From positions 20,505-84,504 of the forward strand of contig JAOALB010000042.1 in NCBI GenBank assembly GCA_025331125.1: a DNA stretch of 64,000 nt. The letters run 5' to 3'. The translations under genes and the position numbers were made by a program. The notes beneath the pieces are model-generated. The model was given only the letters and a program-made list of their open reading frames with translations. It was not told where the DNA came from and ran no database searches. Source of the DNA: Mycogone perniciosa. Lineage: Eukaryota; Ascomycota; Sordariomycetes; Hypocreales; Hypocreaceae. Of this stretch, positions 45,562-58,301 are shown piece by piece; the stretch's first letter is position 1; every line of letters starts with the position of its first letter.

Positions 45562-48500
45562 CGTTGATGACATCAATGATCATCTGTTACGCTTTCAGTG
45601 AGTAGATGCATGAATATCAAATTTTAGCCTTCAGGGTAGGCTGTACATAGCATGGTTTTTTGCCTCCTATATAAAATTGTCGCTACGAAGTAGATTGTAG
45701 TAGTATTGTGTAATGCTCAACAAATGTCGTTAATCATAGTCGAGATGAAGAGCCATACTTTCATATCATTGGACTTTTTACATGGTTGAAAAGAAGGTCA
45801 ACAGAAGCTAGGCAGATCACGTCAACGCAATCATTGTGTTGATCCTTGCCGATTATTGGCGCCCCAGGCCATCTAGGGTGTCTCAAACATGGTTCTAGGC
45901 ACGAAGTACTCCTGGATGTGGGGGGTCTGGGCGATGAAGTCATGGATTGAAGCCAAAGTCTGGGGAAATAAGACAAACCCAACGCAGCCTTGCATCAGAT
46001 CAGGCAATCAGGGATGGCACTTTTTGCTTTGTACAGTATGTACATTCATTCACAAACACCGTACGATCTGCACAGAACACGGAGAGCTGGGGTCTTCCGC
46101 GTACAACGGACATATCGTGCATATCGTCTCCAAAAATGCAACAGTCCTGGGGTCTCCATCCGAGGGCGAGGAAAACAAGCGAGCCGTCTGCGGGGAAGCG
46201 CTTGGCGAATACCTCAGGAGAGTGAGGAGCTGAGAAGCTTCGGGCGGCGCCACCTTTCATCATGACTCCGTCAGGCCTTTTTGCAGTTCATGCCAACCGA
46301 GTTTGGTTGAGGTGTGGCCGTCGAGCCTCTCCTGTTGGGTGAGGTTGCGGGCTGGCGTTGCTGCAAGCTAATGGCGCAAATATGGGTAAACAAAAGCCTC
46401 CGGGCTGTTTTGAACTACCGATGCTTGATCTACGAAGAGGATGGTTGGATCAAATCTGCAGGGGAGGAAGAAAGTCGGTCGAGGTTTTGATTCAGACGAG
46501 CTCTGGAGAGTTTGACTCGTCCGTGTTTGGTGAAGGATCATCGTTTGATCGACAAGGCGACGCGAATGCCCTGAAAAGCTTGACTTGTCATCGCCGCCAA
46601 TTGAATAATTATTCTGAGCGATAAGCTTTTTTCTTCTTCTTTTTGCGGCCGCATTCTTTTCCCCCTTGGCATGCGGATGCAAATATGGAGATGCGGAGCA
46701 GTATGTGCATTACAACTAACTGTTAGAGCTTATCATTGAGAAAGGTTGCCCAAATTGGGCTATGACAAGGAATGTTCCATTTAATAATATTGACGGGACT
46801 TTTTGTTTTCTTCTCATATACGAGTACTAGTTCTTCGCGGCCCGACTACCATTATTAGAAGGGTCACATTTAATAATACTAATATTAGGGGTTGAGCACA
46901 TGACTTTCAACTTGAAATAATGCTCGGCGCCATCTATGAGTCTATGCCATTTTTCCCTCACGCTGGTTTTGTTTATAAAATAGAAATGGTCGATCTCGTT
47001 TCTATTATTGTAATCAACATATTAACTGGGTCTCTGTCATCCCCGTGATATGCCGATCTTGGCAAGTGAACCTTTATCTTTCTTTTTTTGTCGGAGATGC
47101 AGTTGTGAAGAGTCAACAACATACCAAGGTGCTATCACGCCTTATCTGCTCCCAGCCTAATTCGCCCGGGGAGGTATTATTATTTTGCTATCTACTCCGT
47201 GCTCCGTACAAACTAACGCCCTCCGTCTCTAGCCAATCAAGCTACTACGTAAAGTATTTGTAGCCGTTCATCCGTCGTATTGCTGATTTGCCGACACCAC
47301 CCACGCTTTGGATTCTGCACTGTGATACGACCACGTACTCGTTGGTACACACATCGCTGCTATTCTCCGGACCATGCTGCATGATTTGATAGTAAACTCC
47401 GTACGAAGTTTTACTTATCCTCCGTATCTGAGAACCCGTGACCTCCAATGCAGCTCGGTCAAGAACGGCTGATGAAGGCCTCGCCTCCTCTCGTTTCCCC
47501 AATGGAGTACGAGTAGTATCAGCATGTACAAGAACTGTTCAACCACCAATTGTGCGCATCCATATCCATATTATTTAGTACTACCACCCCTTCCGCCTCT
47601 GGAACCTTGAGGGAAAGATACTACCTATTACTCCATACTACATAACTACAAACTCCCAGGATCAAGGTACATGGGCCCGGGCAGCTCCGAGCAACGCCAT
47701 TGAACAGATCCGTTGAGCGGCTTATTCCAAAAGAACCAAATCAACCCCTAGGCGACCCTAGCCAGCGCTAAACGCCGCCAGCGATTGCCATTGCCATCAC
47801 CATCGCCATCACAACGTGCGGTAGCGCCATCGTGCAACTCGCTCGAACCGCCCTGGAAGCAACCATCCTGGGGCCTCATCTCCTCGCCACCGCAAGAAAC
47901 TCAATATTGCCTGCGCCTACGTAACATCGAACGCTCCTTTTGGCGCCCAAAGCCTGGAAATCAGGCCTTGGCGCAGCAGGCTAGAACCAGGACAGACCAG
48001 AAGGTTGAATCTAGACCCAAAAATACCGTAACTCTCGACCTCCCGACAACCCCCTCAGCTGTTCAGCCGTTTCTTATCTGCGTGCACACAGTATAGAGTA
48101 CATGCTCCGTACTCGTACATACATATTTCATTGACAGCCTGAAGCGATCTGCACCCTATCGTCATAATATTATTTACCTACTTATCTTTTCCTCGAATTC
48201 TTCATATCGTTCAACTGTGCTGTGCAATCTCGGAAGCTGACTGGCCTTATCTATTTGTTTATTTATTTAAGTCCCGTCACTTCCAACTCCCTTTTTACCC
48301 CCACCGTCATTACCGGCCAAACACACAAGTCGTACGGAGTACTGCGGAGCGCACCTACATTAGTAGTACAATCCGAGTAGTGGTACCTCACCTCTCCCTA
48401 GAGGTATCTCATACTGTACACACCACACCACCTTGAAGCCAGCCAGTCCGACCACCACCTCCTGAAGAAGCTCGCCTGCTTTCTCTCACCATCTGCTGCA

Positions 48501-48893
48501 TTTCGACTCCTCATACTCATACATCATACTGATCTTACATCCCCAATTCTTCCTCTTCGCCTTTGCACAACACTTCAACTCGGGGGGCTCTTTGCTGCTC
48601 TCCCTCAACACGCTGCTTACAAGGGCAAGCCCAAGCAATCTCTCTTTACGCGGTCGCTACGTATTTTAATATCCGTGGTGGCCCTGTTAGACAACAAGGA
48701 GACGCAATAAACCACCACCAACCGACCCCTTTGATCTCGAATTCGTCATCAATCAGCTGCATTCTCCTCCCTCATCCTCATCGCCTGCGCAGAGTCAACA
48801 ACAGAGTCGTGTGTCCGATGGTTTCGTCACAGTTGAGAACAAGAACAATCCCTCGAGCCTACCGGTGCTGTCGCTGAAGCAAATCCCCCAACA
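45562..48893. other. 3.3 kb region without a supported gene
   Basis: The last 0.8 kb is C/T-rich and probably 5' UTR of the next gene. TACGGAGTA lies at 48333, with CTCCGTAC words near 47205 and 47398. Short ORFs (for example 45889-46233) look random. No tRNA-like B-box was found. Confidence 0.45.
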
Positions 48894-49391
48894 ATGGATT
48901 CGGATAAAGGTCACAACTACAACTTTGCCCTGCAGAAGTACATACTCCTGCAGGAGCAGCACGAACAACTCTCCAGCAACCTCGAGCAGATTCGCCCACG
49001 CAAGTCCTCGACAAGCAGTGTTTCCACCATATCTTCGCCCGCCACTTCGCCCATCCGCTCCGCCGGTCACGCCCTCTCGACGTCCCCGAGGCGCCACAGT
49101 CGTTCGAGTCAGCGCAGGCCCTCTAGGGCACATGCACGATATAGTGGCTGGGAGGACCAGGAGACCCTCGACACCATCGTCGATGAGGACACCATCTACA
49201 AGATCTCCGCTGAGGAGCAGCGCCTGTTCGATGTCAATGAGAGCATCAAGCGCGCCTTGACAGAGCTGCTCAACTGCGACATGGTGCGCAATGACATCAC
49301 GACGCGAATGTGGGCACAGACCCGTCTCATGGAGACCGAGAAAGAGCTTCGATCGGGGCGACGGAGGAGGAGCTCCCCCGGAATGGACTGA
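48894..49391 (+). CDS. Small conserved fungal protein of unknown function
   Basis: Intronless, 165 residues, with no signal peptide or TM span. A helical head (NYNFALQKYILLQEQHEQLSSNL) is followed by a Ser/Arg/Pro-rich, phosphosite-like stretch (35-85). A helical domain comes next (ETLDTIVDEDTIYKISAEEQ .. IKRALTELLNCDMVRNDI .. RMWAQTRLMETEKELR) and the tail is basic (RSGRRRRSSPG). A 248-codon ORF on the opposite strand covers it; codon pattern and composition favour the plus strand. I do not recognise a family. The long upstream region suggests complex regulation. Confidence 0.7.
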   Translation: MDSDKGHNYNFALQKYILLQEQHEQLSSNLEQIRPRKSSTSSVSTISSPATSPIRSAGHALSTSPRRHSRSSQRRPSRAHARYSGWEDQETLDTIVDEDTIYKISAEEQRLFDVNESIKRALTELLNCDMVRNDITTRMWAQTRLMETEKELRSGRRRRSSPGMD

Positions 49392-50694
49392 CTGAATGAA
49401 TGTCCAGTGGGAATCCAAATACCGCCGCCACTCTCCTCCATACCCCATTTCTAATCGGCTCCACCCGCACTTCCATACATTCTTAATTCCTTCATCTTGC
49501 ATGGGCAAGGGGCGTTTTATTTGTTTTGTGTTTGGGCACAATGGTCAGCTCCTGGCAGAGATGTGACAAAAAAAGGATTCCTGGAGGGAAAACCAAAAGC
49601 AACATGGGAAGCACTATACTACTACTACCACTATTCTTATTTCTAACTCCTTCGCTCATTGGATGAGCCACTCAGGATGTCATCTTGCCGCTGCATTGCA
49701 TTGCATACGTTATGCATCCAACTGTACATATTCATTCGCTGTGTTTTCTTATGTATGTCTGCGCTGTGGATCGGCGGGTTATTACTATTACGGGACTGGA
49801 GCTTTTCGGCTGGGTAAAAAGGGAAGCCCATTGCAAGAAGTAACAACTTTTTCATAGCTCTCTCAGTATGTGTTTTAGCAGACTGACAATTCGGCCGCTT
49901 AAATCAAATTACTTTATTTGATGCATGTCTACGTATGATCGATCGTATTGGAGTATGTTTTCTATGAAAGAACAAAGGATGACGTGAAGTACCTTAACTT
50001 TCACGTCGTCGAGTGAGAACTTGTTTGCCCTGCACACCAAAACGTGTAGGGTAAGCCGTTGGTTCTTGGCCAGGGCACCAAATCAACAACCACAACGACT
50101 GCTCACTTACGAAGTATAAGGTACATGCCTGTAATTCGTAATTGCCTGTAAGTTGTAATTGATGATTGCAGGGATAATGGCGTATGTGGTTCGACATTTG
50201 GGAGGTCAGTTAATATGTAAGCCGATAGGCACATTGTGTACTTCGTCCGAGTACTGCGTACTGCTGTCAATGACATAGCACGCTAATCCAAGGTACATCA
50301 GAGCCAGCCGCTTATGACACAGCCTACGAGTAGATATCTACCTAGACACCATTTCCGGAGCTAAGCACTACATGGGAAACTGGAAGGAAAACATCTATTG
50401 CATAATTTATTATTATTATTAGTATTATTATTAGTATTATTATTTGTATTTTATTTTACCTCGAATTTGACAATCAAGAAACACAGTGGTGGCCTCTCGC
50501 CTTCGGTTCTTCCCGCTTCCTGATTGGCCATGTCACTAGTCTTAGTACGAGAGTACATAGGTTCATTCAAGACCCACTAGAGCTTCACCTTCGATGATCG
50601 CGCGACGTGACTCTTCATACTCTTTCTAACCTTCGCTTTCTTGCGCTGCAGTTGAACAGATATCGGCCACATATTCCCCTTATCATTTGGAATC
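49392..50694. other. Intergenic, no supported gene
   Basis: 1.3 kb including the (TTA)-rich tract at 50404-50455. Nothing else is seen. Confidence 0.5.
50404..50455. repeat. Imperfect (TTA)n microsatellite
   Basis: TAT/TTA units interrupted by G, about 240-290 bp upstream of the cyclophilin ATG. Confidence 0.75.
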
Positions 50695-52102
50695 ATGTCT
50701 GTTCTTCTCGAGACCAGTGCGGGCGACATCGTCATTGACCTCCTGGTTGATCATGCGCCAAAGCTGTGCGAAAAGTAAGTATCCTCAGCAGCAAGACCCG
50801 CAATCCAGCCTGCATGCTAACAGCCCGTACAGTTTCTTGAAGCTTTGCAAGGTCAAATACTACAATTTCGCACCCATTCACAACGTCCAGAAGAACTTCT
50901 CCTTCCAAACCGGCGACCCTCTCGGCCCGCTCTCGAAGAAATCCGATGGCGGCTCTTCAATATGGGGACACTTGTCGGGTGACCCGTCGCAACGCACGTT
51001 TCCTGCCCCCTTTCACCCGAAACTGAAGCACCTAGAGCGCGGGACGGTGAGCATGGCTACAGCGCCATTAGCTTCGGACCCAGACACTCGCATGGCGGCG
51101 TCGCAATTCATTATTACACTTGGCGACGAGACGGATTTCCTCGATGGCAAAGCGGCGATTTTTGGCAAGGTGGCCGAGGGCTTTGATACCCTAGACAAGA
51201 TCAACAACGCGATTGTTGATGAGAAGGGATACCCGTTTGTTGACATCCGTATTAAGCACACATTCGTTCTTGACGACCCTTATCCCGACCCGCCAGAGCT
51301 GAGGGCACCGAGCTTAAGTCCACCGCCTACGGATGATCAATTAACAACAGTGCGCATTGCCGACGAGGCAGAGCTTCATGAGAATGATGGTGTGGAAGAG
51401 GAAGAGCTTGAGAAAAGACGGAGGGAGAGAGAAGCTAGGGCACAAGCCTTGACGTTGGAGTTGATGGGCGATCTGCCCTTTGCGGAGGTTAAGCCACCGG
51501 AAAATGTCCTTTTTGTTTGCAAACTCAACCCCGTCACCCAATCCGAGGACCTGGAGCTCATATTCGGCCGATTTGGCAAGATTCTGAGCTGTGAGGTCAT
51601 TCGCGATCAAAAGACTGGCAACAGCTTGCAGTACGCCTTTATTGAGTACGATGATAAGAAGTCCTGCGAGGCTGCCTACTTCAAGATGCAGGATGTGCTC
51701 ATCGACGACCGGAGAATACATGTCGATTTCTCGCAGAGTGTTAGCAAGCTATGGAATGTGTGGAAGAGGGGTACGGATGGCAAGGGGAAGAAGGAGTCGC
51801 GTGATGAGCGAGATGATAATCGGGTGCATGGGAGGCAGCGTCGACACAAAGACGAGGATGAGAGAAGGCCGGGCAGAGGCTACAAGGATGAAGCGAGGAG
51901 GCATCACGGAGATGATCGATCGAGGCATAATCGAGGCGGTAGATACCGCAGTCGTAGCAGGAGCCCGCGACGAAGGGATAGGAGCCGTGACAGACATCAC
52001 CGACCAAGGGGCGAGGATAGACACAGACCAAGGGATGATGATCGCCATCGACGAAGGGACGATGACCGCGGCCATCGTGATCGGAGAGACAGATATCGAT
52101 AG
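50695..52102 (+). CDS. PPIL4-type cyclophilin with RRM and RS-like tail
   Basis: Exons 50695-50774 and 50833-52102 give 449 residues. A nuclear peptidyl-prolyl isomerase linked to splicing and chromatin. The cyclophilin domain (1-165) starts MSVLLETSAGDIVIDLLVDHAPKL. It is the divergent PPIL4 form: FSFQTGDPLG replaces the usual FMIQGGD. RMAASQFIITL, with the GxxxFF-like core altered, follows. An acidic linker leads to the RRM (about 248-330; RNP2 LFVCKLN, RNP1 YAFIEY). The tail from about 345 is rich in Arg/Asp/His/Ser (RSRSRSPRRRDRSRD), with overlap into other frames causing several spurious ORFs. The domain order matches human PPIL4. Confidence 0.95.
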
Positions 52103-55100
52103 GGTTACCAAGGAATCAATGAACATGGAAACTAGTGGCAACCCCCTTACCCAGCTGCAAAACGAAAGCGTGTTTACAGTGGTGGGCCGCCCGAGGCAAA
52201 CCGAAGAGGCGTGGAATCATACCGGGTACCTCGACATCTCGAAATCACAGGGTGACGTTGGCGAAAGCGAGGGTTACCGGCATACGACCCCCCGTCATTA
52301 ATGGATCTGCTACCCGCATCGTTAACGCTGTCCCCGTGCTGCATGACACGTTCCCCGCAGATAACGGAGACCAACAACGTCTGTGAGATTGCCGTGGACC
52401 TAGTGCCATAATTTACAAGCACTTACCCGGCTGCTGCACGATGCAGACGCCATTAGACGCCCTGTCTTGACTACCATAGTTGAGTGATTGGTTGTATTAC
52501 GGCCAGACCAAACACGAGCCTACTGGGACTCGTAAAGTTTGATGATATTGCTCCTCATGGCTTGGGAGCACACTGCACGGTCTTGCTCAAGGGCAGTGCC
52601 AGGCACATCAATGATGTGTACGGGGCACATACCCCGTTGTATGCCAAACGGCTAATACTACTCCCATCCTGGTGCAGACTGCAAGGAACCTGCTTGTGCC
52701 ACCAAGACTTCCTTCTCCATGCAGCTGCTAACTTGAGATGACACCCTTGATAGCGTACCCCTAATCTGCTCTGCCCGTACTCAGGCTGAAGCCTGCGTCC
52801 CGATAGAGATGGTCGATGAGTGAGGCCCTGACGACAAGTAACCCACCACTCTTGAAATGCAGCGGCGTTTGAGACAGTTTCAAGGCTATTGTTGACTTAA
52901 GTGAGCGACTTGTCGAACACGGTCGATTGGCTGTATCCCCTTCCGATGCCAATCTATGTGAGAGAAGAGCATTAACAATCATTGGATTAAGAAAAAGCCA
53001 TGTAGAAGCAGCCGCGGGTCCTGTGCCTCCCGACATAGCATAGTGTGACTGGACAACGGCGTTATTGCTTCCAGCTGCTAGTTACAACCTGTGTCACAAC
53101 CTCCTTTTACTCGAGGAAACGAAACAGTAACTGACGAAACTCGCTGGCGTGTGTCACGATGGCGGACCTGTCATTGATGAGCGGCTCGTTCCAAGCCGCC
53201 TGGTGGTGACCTGGCACAGGACTGAGTAGGATCTGGATGTCTTGAGGAAGCCAAGCGGCCTAGACCCCAGCCATAGCAGATGCATTGCCCTGCGTGCAGA
53301 GATTTGCTGGCACTCCTCATCGCAGCCTCCTTCGCAACAGGCTGCCATCTTTTCGCGTTCCCCGGCTCGGTCTGCACCATCGCGCACTCCGTTTGACGTG
53401 TTTTCACTCCTTTCTCGACCGCTAGTCTTCTTGACGGTGTAGGAGTTGTCTGTTCCTGGCAGAACCAACCATTTCTTGGGGATTGATAGCCTGACCCATG
53501 TCAAGCCGCCCTGCCGCATTTGTCCAATCGCTTGCTGGTTGAGGTTACACATTCGGCTCGGCACAGGCGTGGCAAAAGATGCTCTGGCAGGGGATGTGGC
53601 CGCAAATTTTTTCTCCGTGAGCGGGCTGTTTGTCCAGAGGCATTCTCATGTGTTTTTTTTCAAGGGCAGCAAAGTCGGTCTGGAGAATTGCGAAAAGTTG
53701 AAGCTATTTTGGATACGGAGGAATACTCGTAAGGGGCCAACCAAGCACCATCGACCCACGTGGTGTAACAGCCTGGCATGAGAAAGTGACGTCTTGAAGG
53801 AGAGGACCTTGCAAGGAAGCCCTCCACCTTGGGAGGAAAACAAAACAAATCGGGATTCGTTTTGCGCCGCCTGGAGTTGACTGCGTTTGTGGGAGGAGAG
53901 TTTGGCATGTACTATTTGCAAGACTGTCTAATATCTATTACCCCGTGCTTTGAAACAGATGAATTGCTGGACGCATTGGCCACGCAAGGCTCGCATTCGA
54001 TAGACGAGTACTCCGTACATATGCAAGCCATGTTTGCCATTTACAGGGCATGACTGGGTGGACGGACCAACAACAGCCCTTGACACTCAACTCTGTTGGA
54101 TGCCTCAAGCGACAACCAGAGCCTCCAATCTTCAACGGGGCCTGTCGGGCGTCCCGATGAGCCTAGTGCTCATGTTCGTCAGTTGATCTGGGCGATCCTG
54201 GCGGTCTAGTGAATGAGGCTCCTCGATGAGTTGACGTGCAGCCGGTGAAGCTGCAGAGCCAGGCTCGAACTTGGGCCAGGAAATGTTTGGCATCGGTAAC
54301 AACTACCACATTATGCATGAAAACAAGCTCCAGCCCAAATGCTTGGATGAGACATCGGTGGCAGCAAGACATCCTCACCGCTATCGACTATACGAGTAGA
54401 GAGTCCAGTCTGTATGCGAGATGTGTGGTTCAATGAGAGCCAGCCAATCCATTGAGGGTCTCTGTACGGGCTGCATCTCACACCCAGGCCTGCCACTGGT
54501 CATGATTAGAACGAGGATGGTGTGCCTGTGTGTGTATCACAGACACAACCTTCAGCCCACTCATCTGCAGCCATGATCGACATCTCTAACTTGATGCGTC
54601 GTTGCCATGTGCACTGGCTTTACAGGACCAGGCTAAGGCGCTTTCTGGAACGACGCCATCAACTCCCATTCGCCTCTCCATGGAACGTTCTGGCAGTGCT
54701 CCGTACCTGCAGCCGGATCTCATCTCCCCCCACCCAGCCGGACGTTATCTACGCCGTATCTTGTGTGGCTTCTTGCCCAGACCGTCCTCGAGATAGTTGC
54801 AGCACGGATGTGGTGTGTACGAATGGTAGCCCTTAGAGTGACCTGGCCAGCTCATATGAGCACAGCATAAACGCACATCACATCACCGCTCAATGCCAAC
54901 GGAGGAACCAGGGCTCTTACCACGCTTGATGTGCACACGCCTCCGAGACCATCTGAACCGGATTCCTGGTACCATGATCGGTGAAGAAAGGCACGCCATC
55001 GTCGCTGCAGACATTGCTTTTTCCTAGTAAGTTGTTGGAGCCAACAGTATCTGCAAGGCCGACCTGGGCCACTCGCTCACCCCGTATTTGTATGTATGTA

Positions 55101-56792
55101 TGTATGATCATGCTCAACGTCATTTTCCTCCTTCGCTCACCTGCATCAATCAAACACTAGCATACTAGACTACAGCAAAACAGCAATCTTCCATCGTTTG
55201 TCGAGTGGGCAGGTTGTTTCTGATACAACACTATACGAGTACATGGCCTTGCTAAGCGTGAAAGTAGATGGAGTATCTAGCCGTTTGGTGGTGCAAAGGC
55301 CTCCCCCTGGCCAATTCATTTTCTCCGTCGCTCTTGATGCATGATCTCCACTTCACACTCCTCCCGCCACCTCCAGGGTCGCACAATGGAGGAACACGGA
55401 AGAACATTATACAGCATCTCTTGATGAGTGACTTTGTGGACTTGTGTCACGTTATTGAGCCAGGACCTCCACCTGGCCCCTGTCTATGCTATGCGGCGTT
55501 CCACGACGAAGCTCAGCAACGTCTCGCATGCGGCAGAACGTCGAGGTATTGCAACAGTGTCTTACTGACCGCGAGTTTGCTCCCCCATGGCGTGGATCGT
55601 GGAGCCTGCGTCGAAGGTTACTTGTTTGTCCAGTCGGTATTGCCGACTGGCCTTGGCTTGATACCCTTGATGATGATGATGAAGAATCTCTGATGTCCTG
55701 GGCAGCGGGTATACCGTTGTCACCGTGGGGTATGCATGGGATATGGGACTTACACGCCTCACTGGCTGCGATAATGTCTGCAAAATGCGACCTGGGATAG
55801 GTACATACCTTGGTGCAAGGTCTGGTACAAACACCCATTGGCAGAGGGCTACTGAAGGCTACGCTCTGTGCTGTTCTTATCCGGTACTTTCATTTAGCAC
55901 GTACCAAGACAGCATGGGATGAGAGGCGGCGGGTGGCTTCACAGCATTACAAGCATCCTACACCTTCTCCCAGGGACGTGGTTTCAGACGTCCTGAGACC
56001 GTAGGGCCAAGCCATGGCTGACCCAAAGGTACAGACCGGCCCAAGTTGCCAGCCAGAGATCTACCACACCCCTGCTTGTTTGCGTTATCGGCAAGGAAGT
56101 GAAGGTGTCTGACTTGCCATGCGCTAAACAGCGATTTGTCTGCACTCACCCGTGACTAGCTACTGGAGAGAGACGCGGCTGTCTCCACCTTAGGTAGCAT
56201 CTTCATCACAGGTCACTATCTGGAGGGATGACAGAGAACAGTTTGTCAGCTGTGGTACTGTTGTGTACCAGTCTTTGCGCAATGTAGACTCACATTGCGG
56301 TCTGTTGAGCTGGGCTGGAATGTGCTCGATGGAGGTAATTGGATGCTCCGCCAAGGGATGGAGCCAGCAAACAAAGCTGGAGTCGAACTGATGCAAGGCA
56401 CGTCGGTTGAGGATATAAGAGGTCTATGGAACTGCAGTTTTGATCTCGACTACTCTCCTCCTGATATTTCATTGCACACTATCCTCTTCTCTAAGAGACT
56501 CTCCATATCTTTTCTTTCACCACCGAGTCTTTTTTGCTGTCAGTATACCCATCAAACTACAGCACACGCCTTGCCTCGCCGTCTTGAAGCCCAAGGGGAC
56601 ACAAAGACTCATAGCGTGGTTTCCCGTCTTTCGACCCAAACGAAGACAAGACGGGAGTGAACAGCGGCTGTCAACGAGCGAGCTAACGTGAATAAGGCCG
56701 AGCGGCTACGTTTGTTCACCTGATCTCCGAGCGGAAAGCACCACTCGAGTCCGGCCACAGGCTTGACTTATAGCTTCGGCATCGATCCAAAC
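52103..56792. other. 4.7 kb gene desert before the Zn2Cys6 gene
   Basis: Many short ORFs on both strands, none with convincing coding character or a recognisable motif. TACTCCGTA lies at 54009 and CCACGTGG at 53755. A (GTAT)n-like tract lies near 55090. The stretch may be a long promoter, or hold non-coding RNA. Confidence 0.45.
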
Positions 56793-58301
56793 ATGGCCTC
56801 GCCATCACGCTTCCCCCCTGCTGAAGGCAGACGGCGTACTAGCAACCGCGAGGCCCCCCCTTACGCGGCGCCCTATACGCACCGCCGAACCAGTGCATAT
56901 GCCCAGAACGATTCCCGAAGCAGCACCATGAGCGAACGGGACACAACCGAGGAGTCGACGACTCAGCGGAAGAGAATCGCTGTTGCGGTAAGACACCCTC
57001 CCCTGTTGATTACCCATACATGTATCTATAGCAGCAGACTGACACGATGGCAGTGTGGACGGTGCCGCAAGAGAAAGATTCGGTGTTCTGGCGATACCGG
57101 GAATGGAGTGCCGTGTCTGAACTGCAAGAACGCTGGATTTGAGCCGTGCCAGTGACTCAGGGTAAGGTGGCGATGCACCTCAAGAACATGAGTTCAACAA
57201 GCTGATCTGGCTTCTCGCGTACAGGTCCACTCCACTGAAGCACCGATGAGGAACGAAACCTTCTCCTACAACCTTGATGTTTCCCGTCACTTCCAAGCCC
57301 GAGGATCGTCGATGGCTTCGTCTCTTCCCACGCCCATGACTCCTTATCCAGAGGCCGTGCAAAACATGCCTAGCAGCGAGGTAGTGCCGTATAGGAACGG
57401 CTCTACCGTCGCCGACAACAGCAGAAACTACTATCCCGTCTCTGGGTGGCCACATGGACTGCCTGAAGGCGGAAACATCGAGTATCCCATGTACTCGCAG
57501 CCTTACCAGCAGGTACAAGAGCCTGGCTATGTGATGAGCGATCGAGTGGCACCCAGTGCGGCAGCGCCTGCACGACCGCCAACTAGCACTTCGATGTATG
57601 CCGAGTCGGAGCAGAACTACGGCTACGCAAGTGGACATGCGTCAGCGATGAGCCTGACACATCGCCCTGCATCGAACCATGAGCCAGGCAACCTTTCGTT
57701 CCAACCCGTCACAACAGGACTGTCCACCTCGCTGAACAGCAGTGATAGATTGGTTCCTGCACCACCTGCGAGACCACTCCCGAGTACTGGTGGACAGCAT
57801 CACCATCCCTACCGCGCAGAGTCCATCTCTTCGGCTTACAGCAGGACTTCGCGGTCATCGACCGGAACCTCTTCTCCCGCGCCACTCTCCGAGGCGCCGA
57901 CAAGTTACGGCAGCTTTGAGAACTCTCCTATGACGTCCTATACATCTGCTGCGATGCCTCAGATCACCCACCCTAGCAACGAAACGTACAGCACAGCCCC
58001 GGCTTCATCCTCCGAATCGACTCTCCCATTGTCACTGAGGTCTCTACGACTAACTGCCCCTGAGCAGCCTTACAGGTATACGGACACGACGCAGCATTAT
58101 GCTAGGTCCTATACCGGGCACGTGGCAAACTCGTACCTCTGTCAGAGCCATGGACAGACTTCCTCGTACATGGGTAGTGGTGAAGACAGCGATCGCAACT
58201 CTTCATACATCAGCAGCCGAGATGACAACGATCGCAATCCCTCGTACGACGACGGCAGGGAGGAAATCGAGCGCAAGCCCACCACTACGATGCGACATTA
58301 A
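56793..58301 (+). CDS. Zn(II)2Cys6 regulator with an in-frame TGA
   Basis: Exons 56793-56987, 57054-57161 and 57225-58301 are all joined in phase 0. Exon 1 has a disordered basic head with TTQRKRIAVA. Exon 2 holds the complete zinc cluster CGRCRKRKIRCSGD..CLNCKNAGFEPC, whose six cysteines bind two zinc ions and DNA. It then reads CQ-TGA-LR where homologues normally have an aromatic (CQFLR-like). Exon 3 continues VHSTEAPMRNETFSYN and a 351-residue Ser/Tyr/Pro-rich tail with no fungal_trans domain. So either the gene is broken, the stop is read through, or the base calls are wrong. The splice sites (GTAAGA, GTAAGG; both AG) are good. Read through, the protein would have 459 residues. Confidence 0.7.

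Noticed and set aside
48795..49541. 248-codon ORF on the minus strand over the small conserved protein
   Set aside because: Its sequence is low-complexity and reads as the shadow of the plus-strand gene. The plus-strand product has helical, fungal-protein-like composition.
51591..52301. 236-codon ORF in another frame of the cyclophilin gene
   Set aside because: Produced by the Arg/Asp-rich repeat region of the PPIL4-type gene. The RRM and RS-like tail are in the chosen frame.
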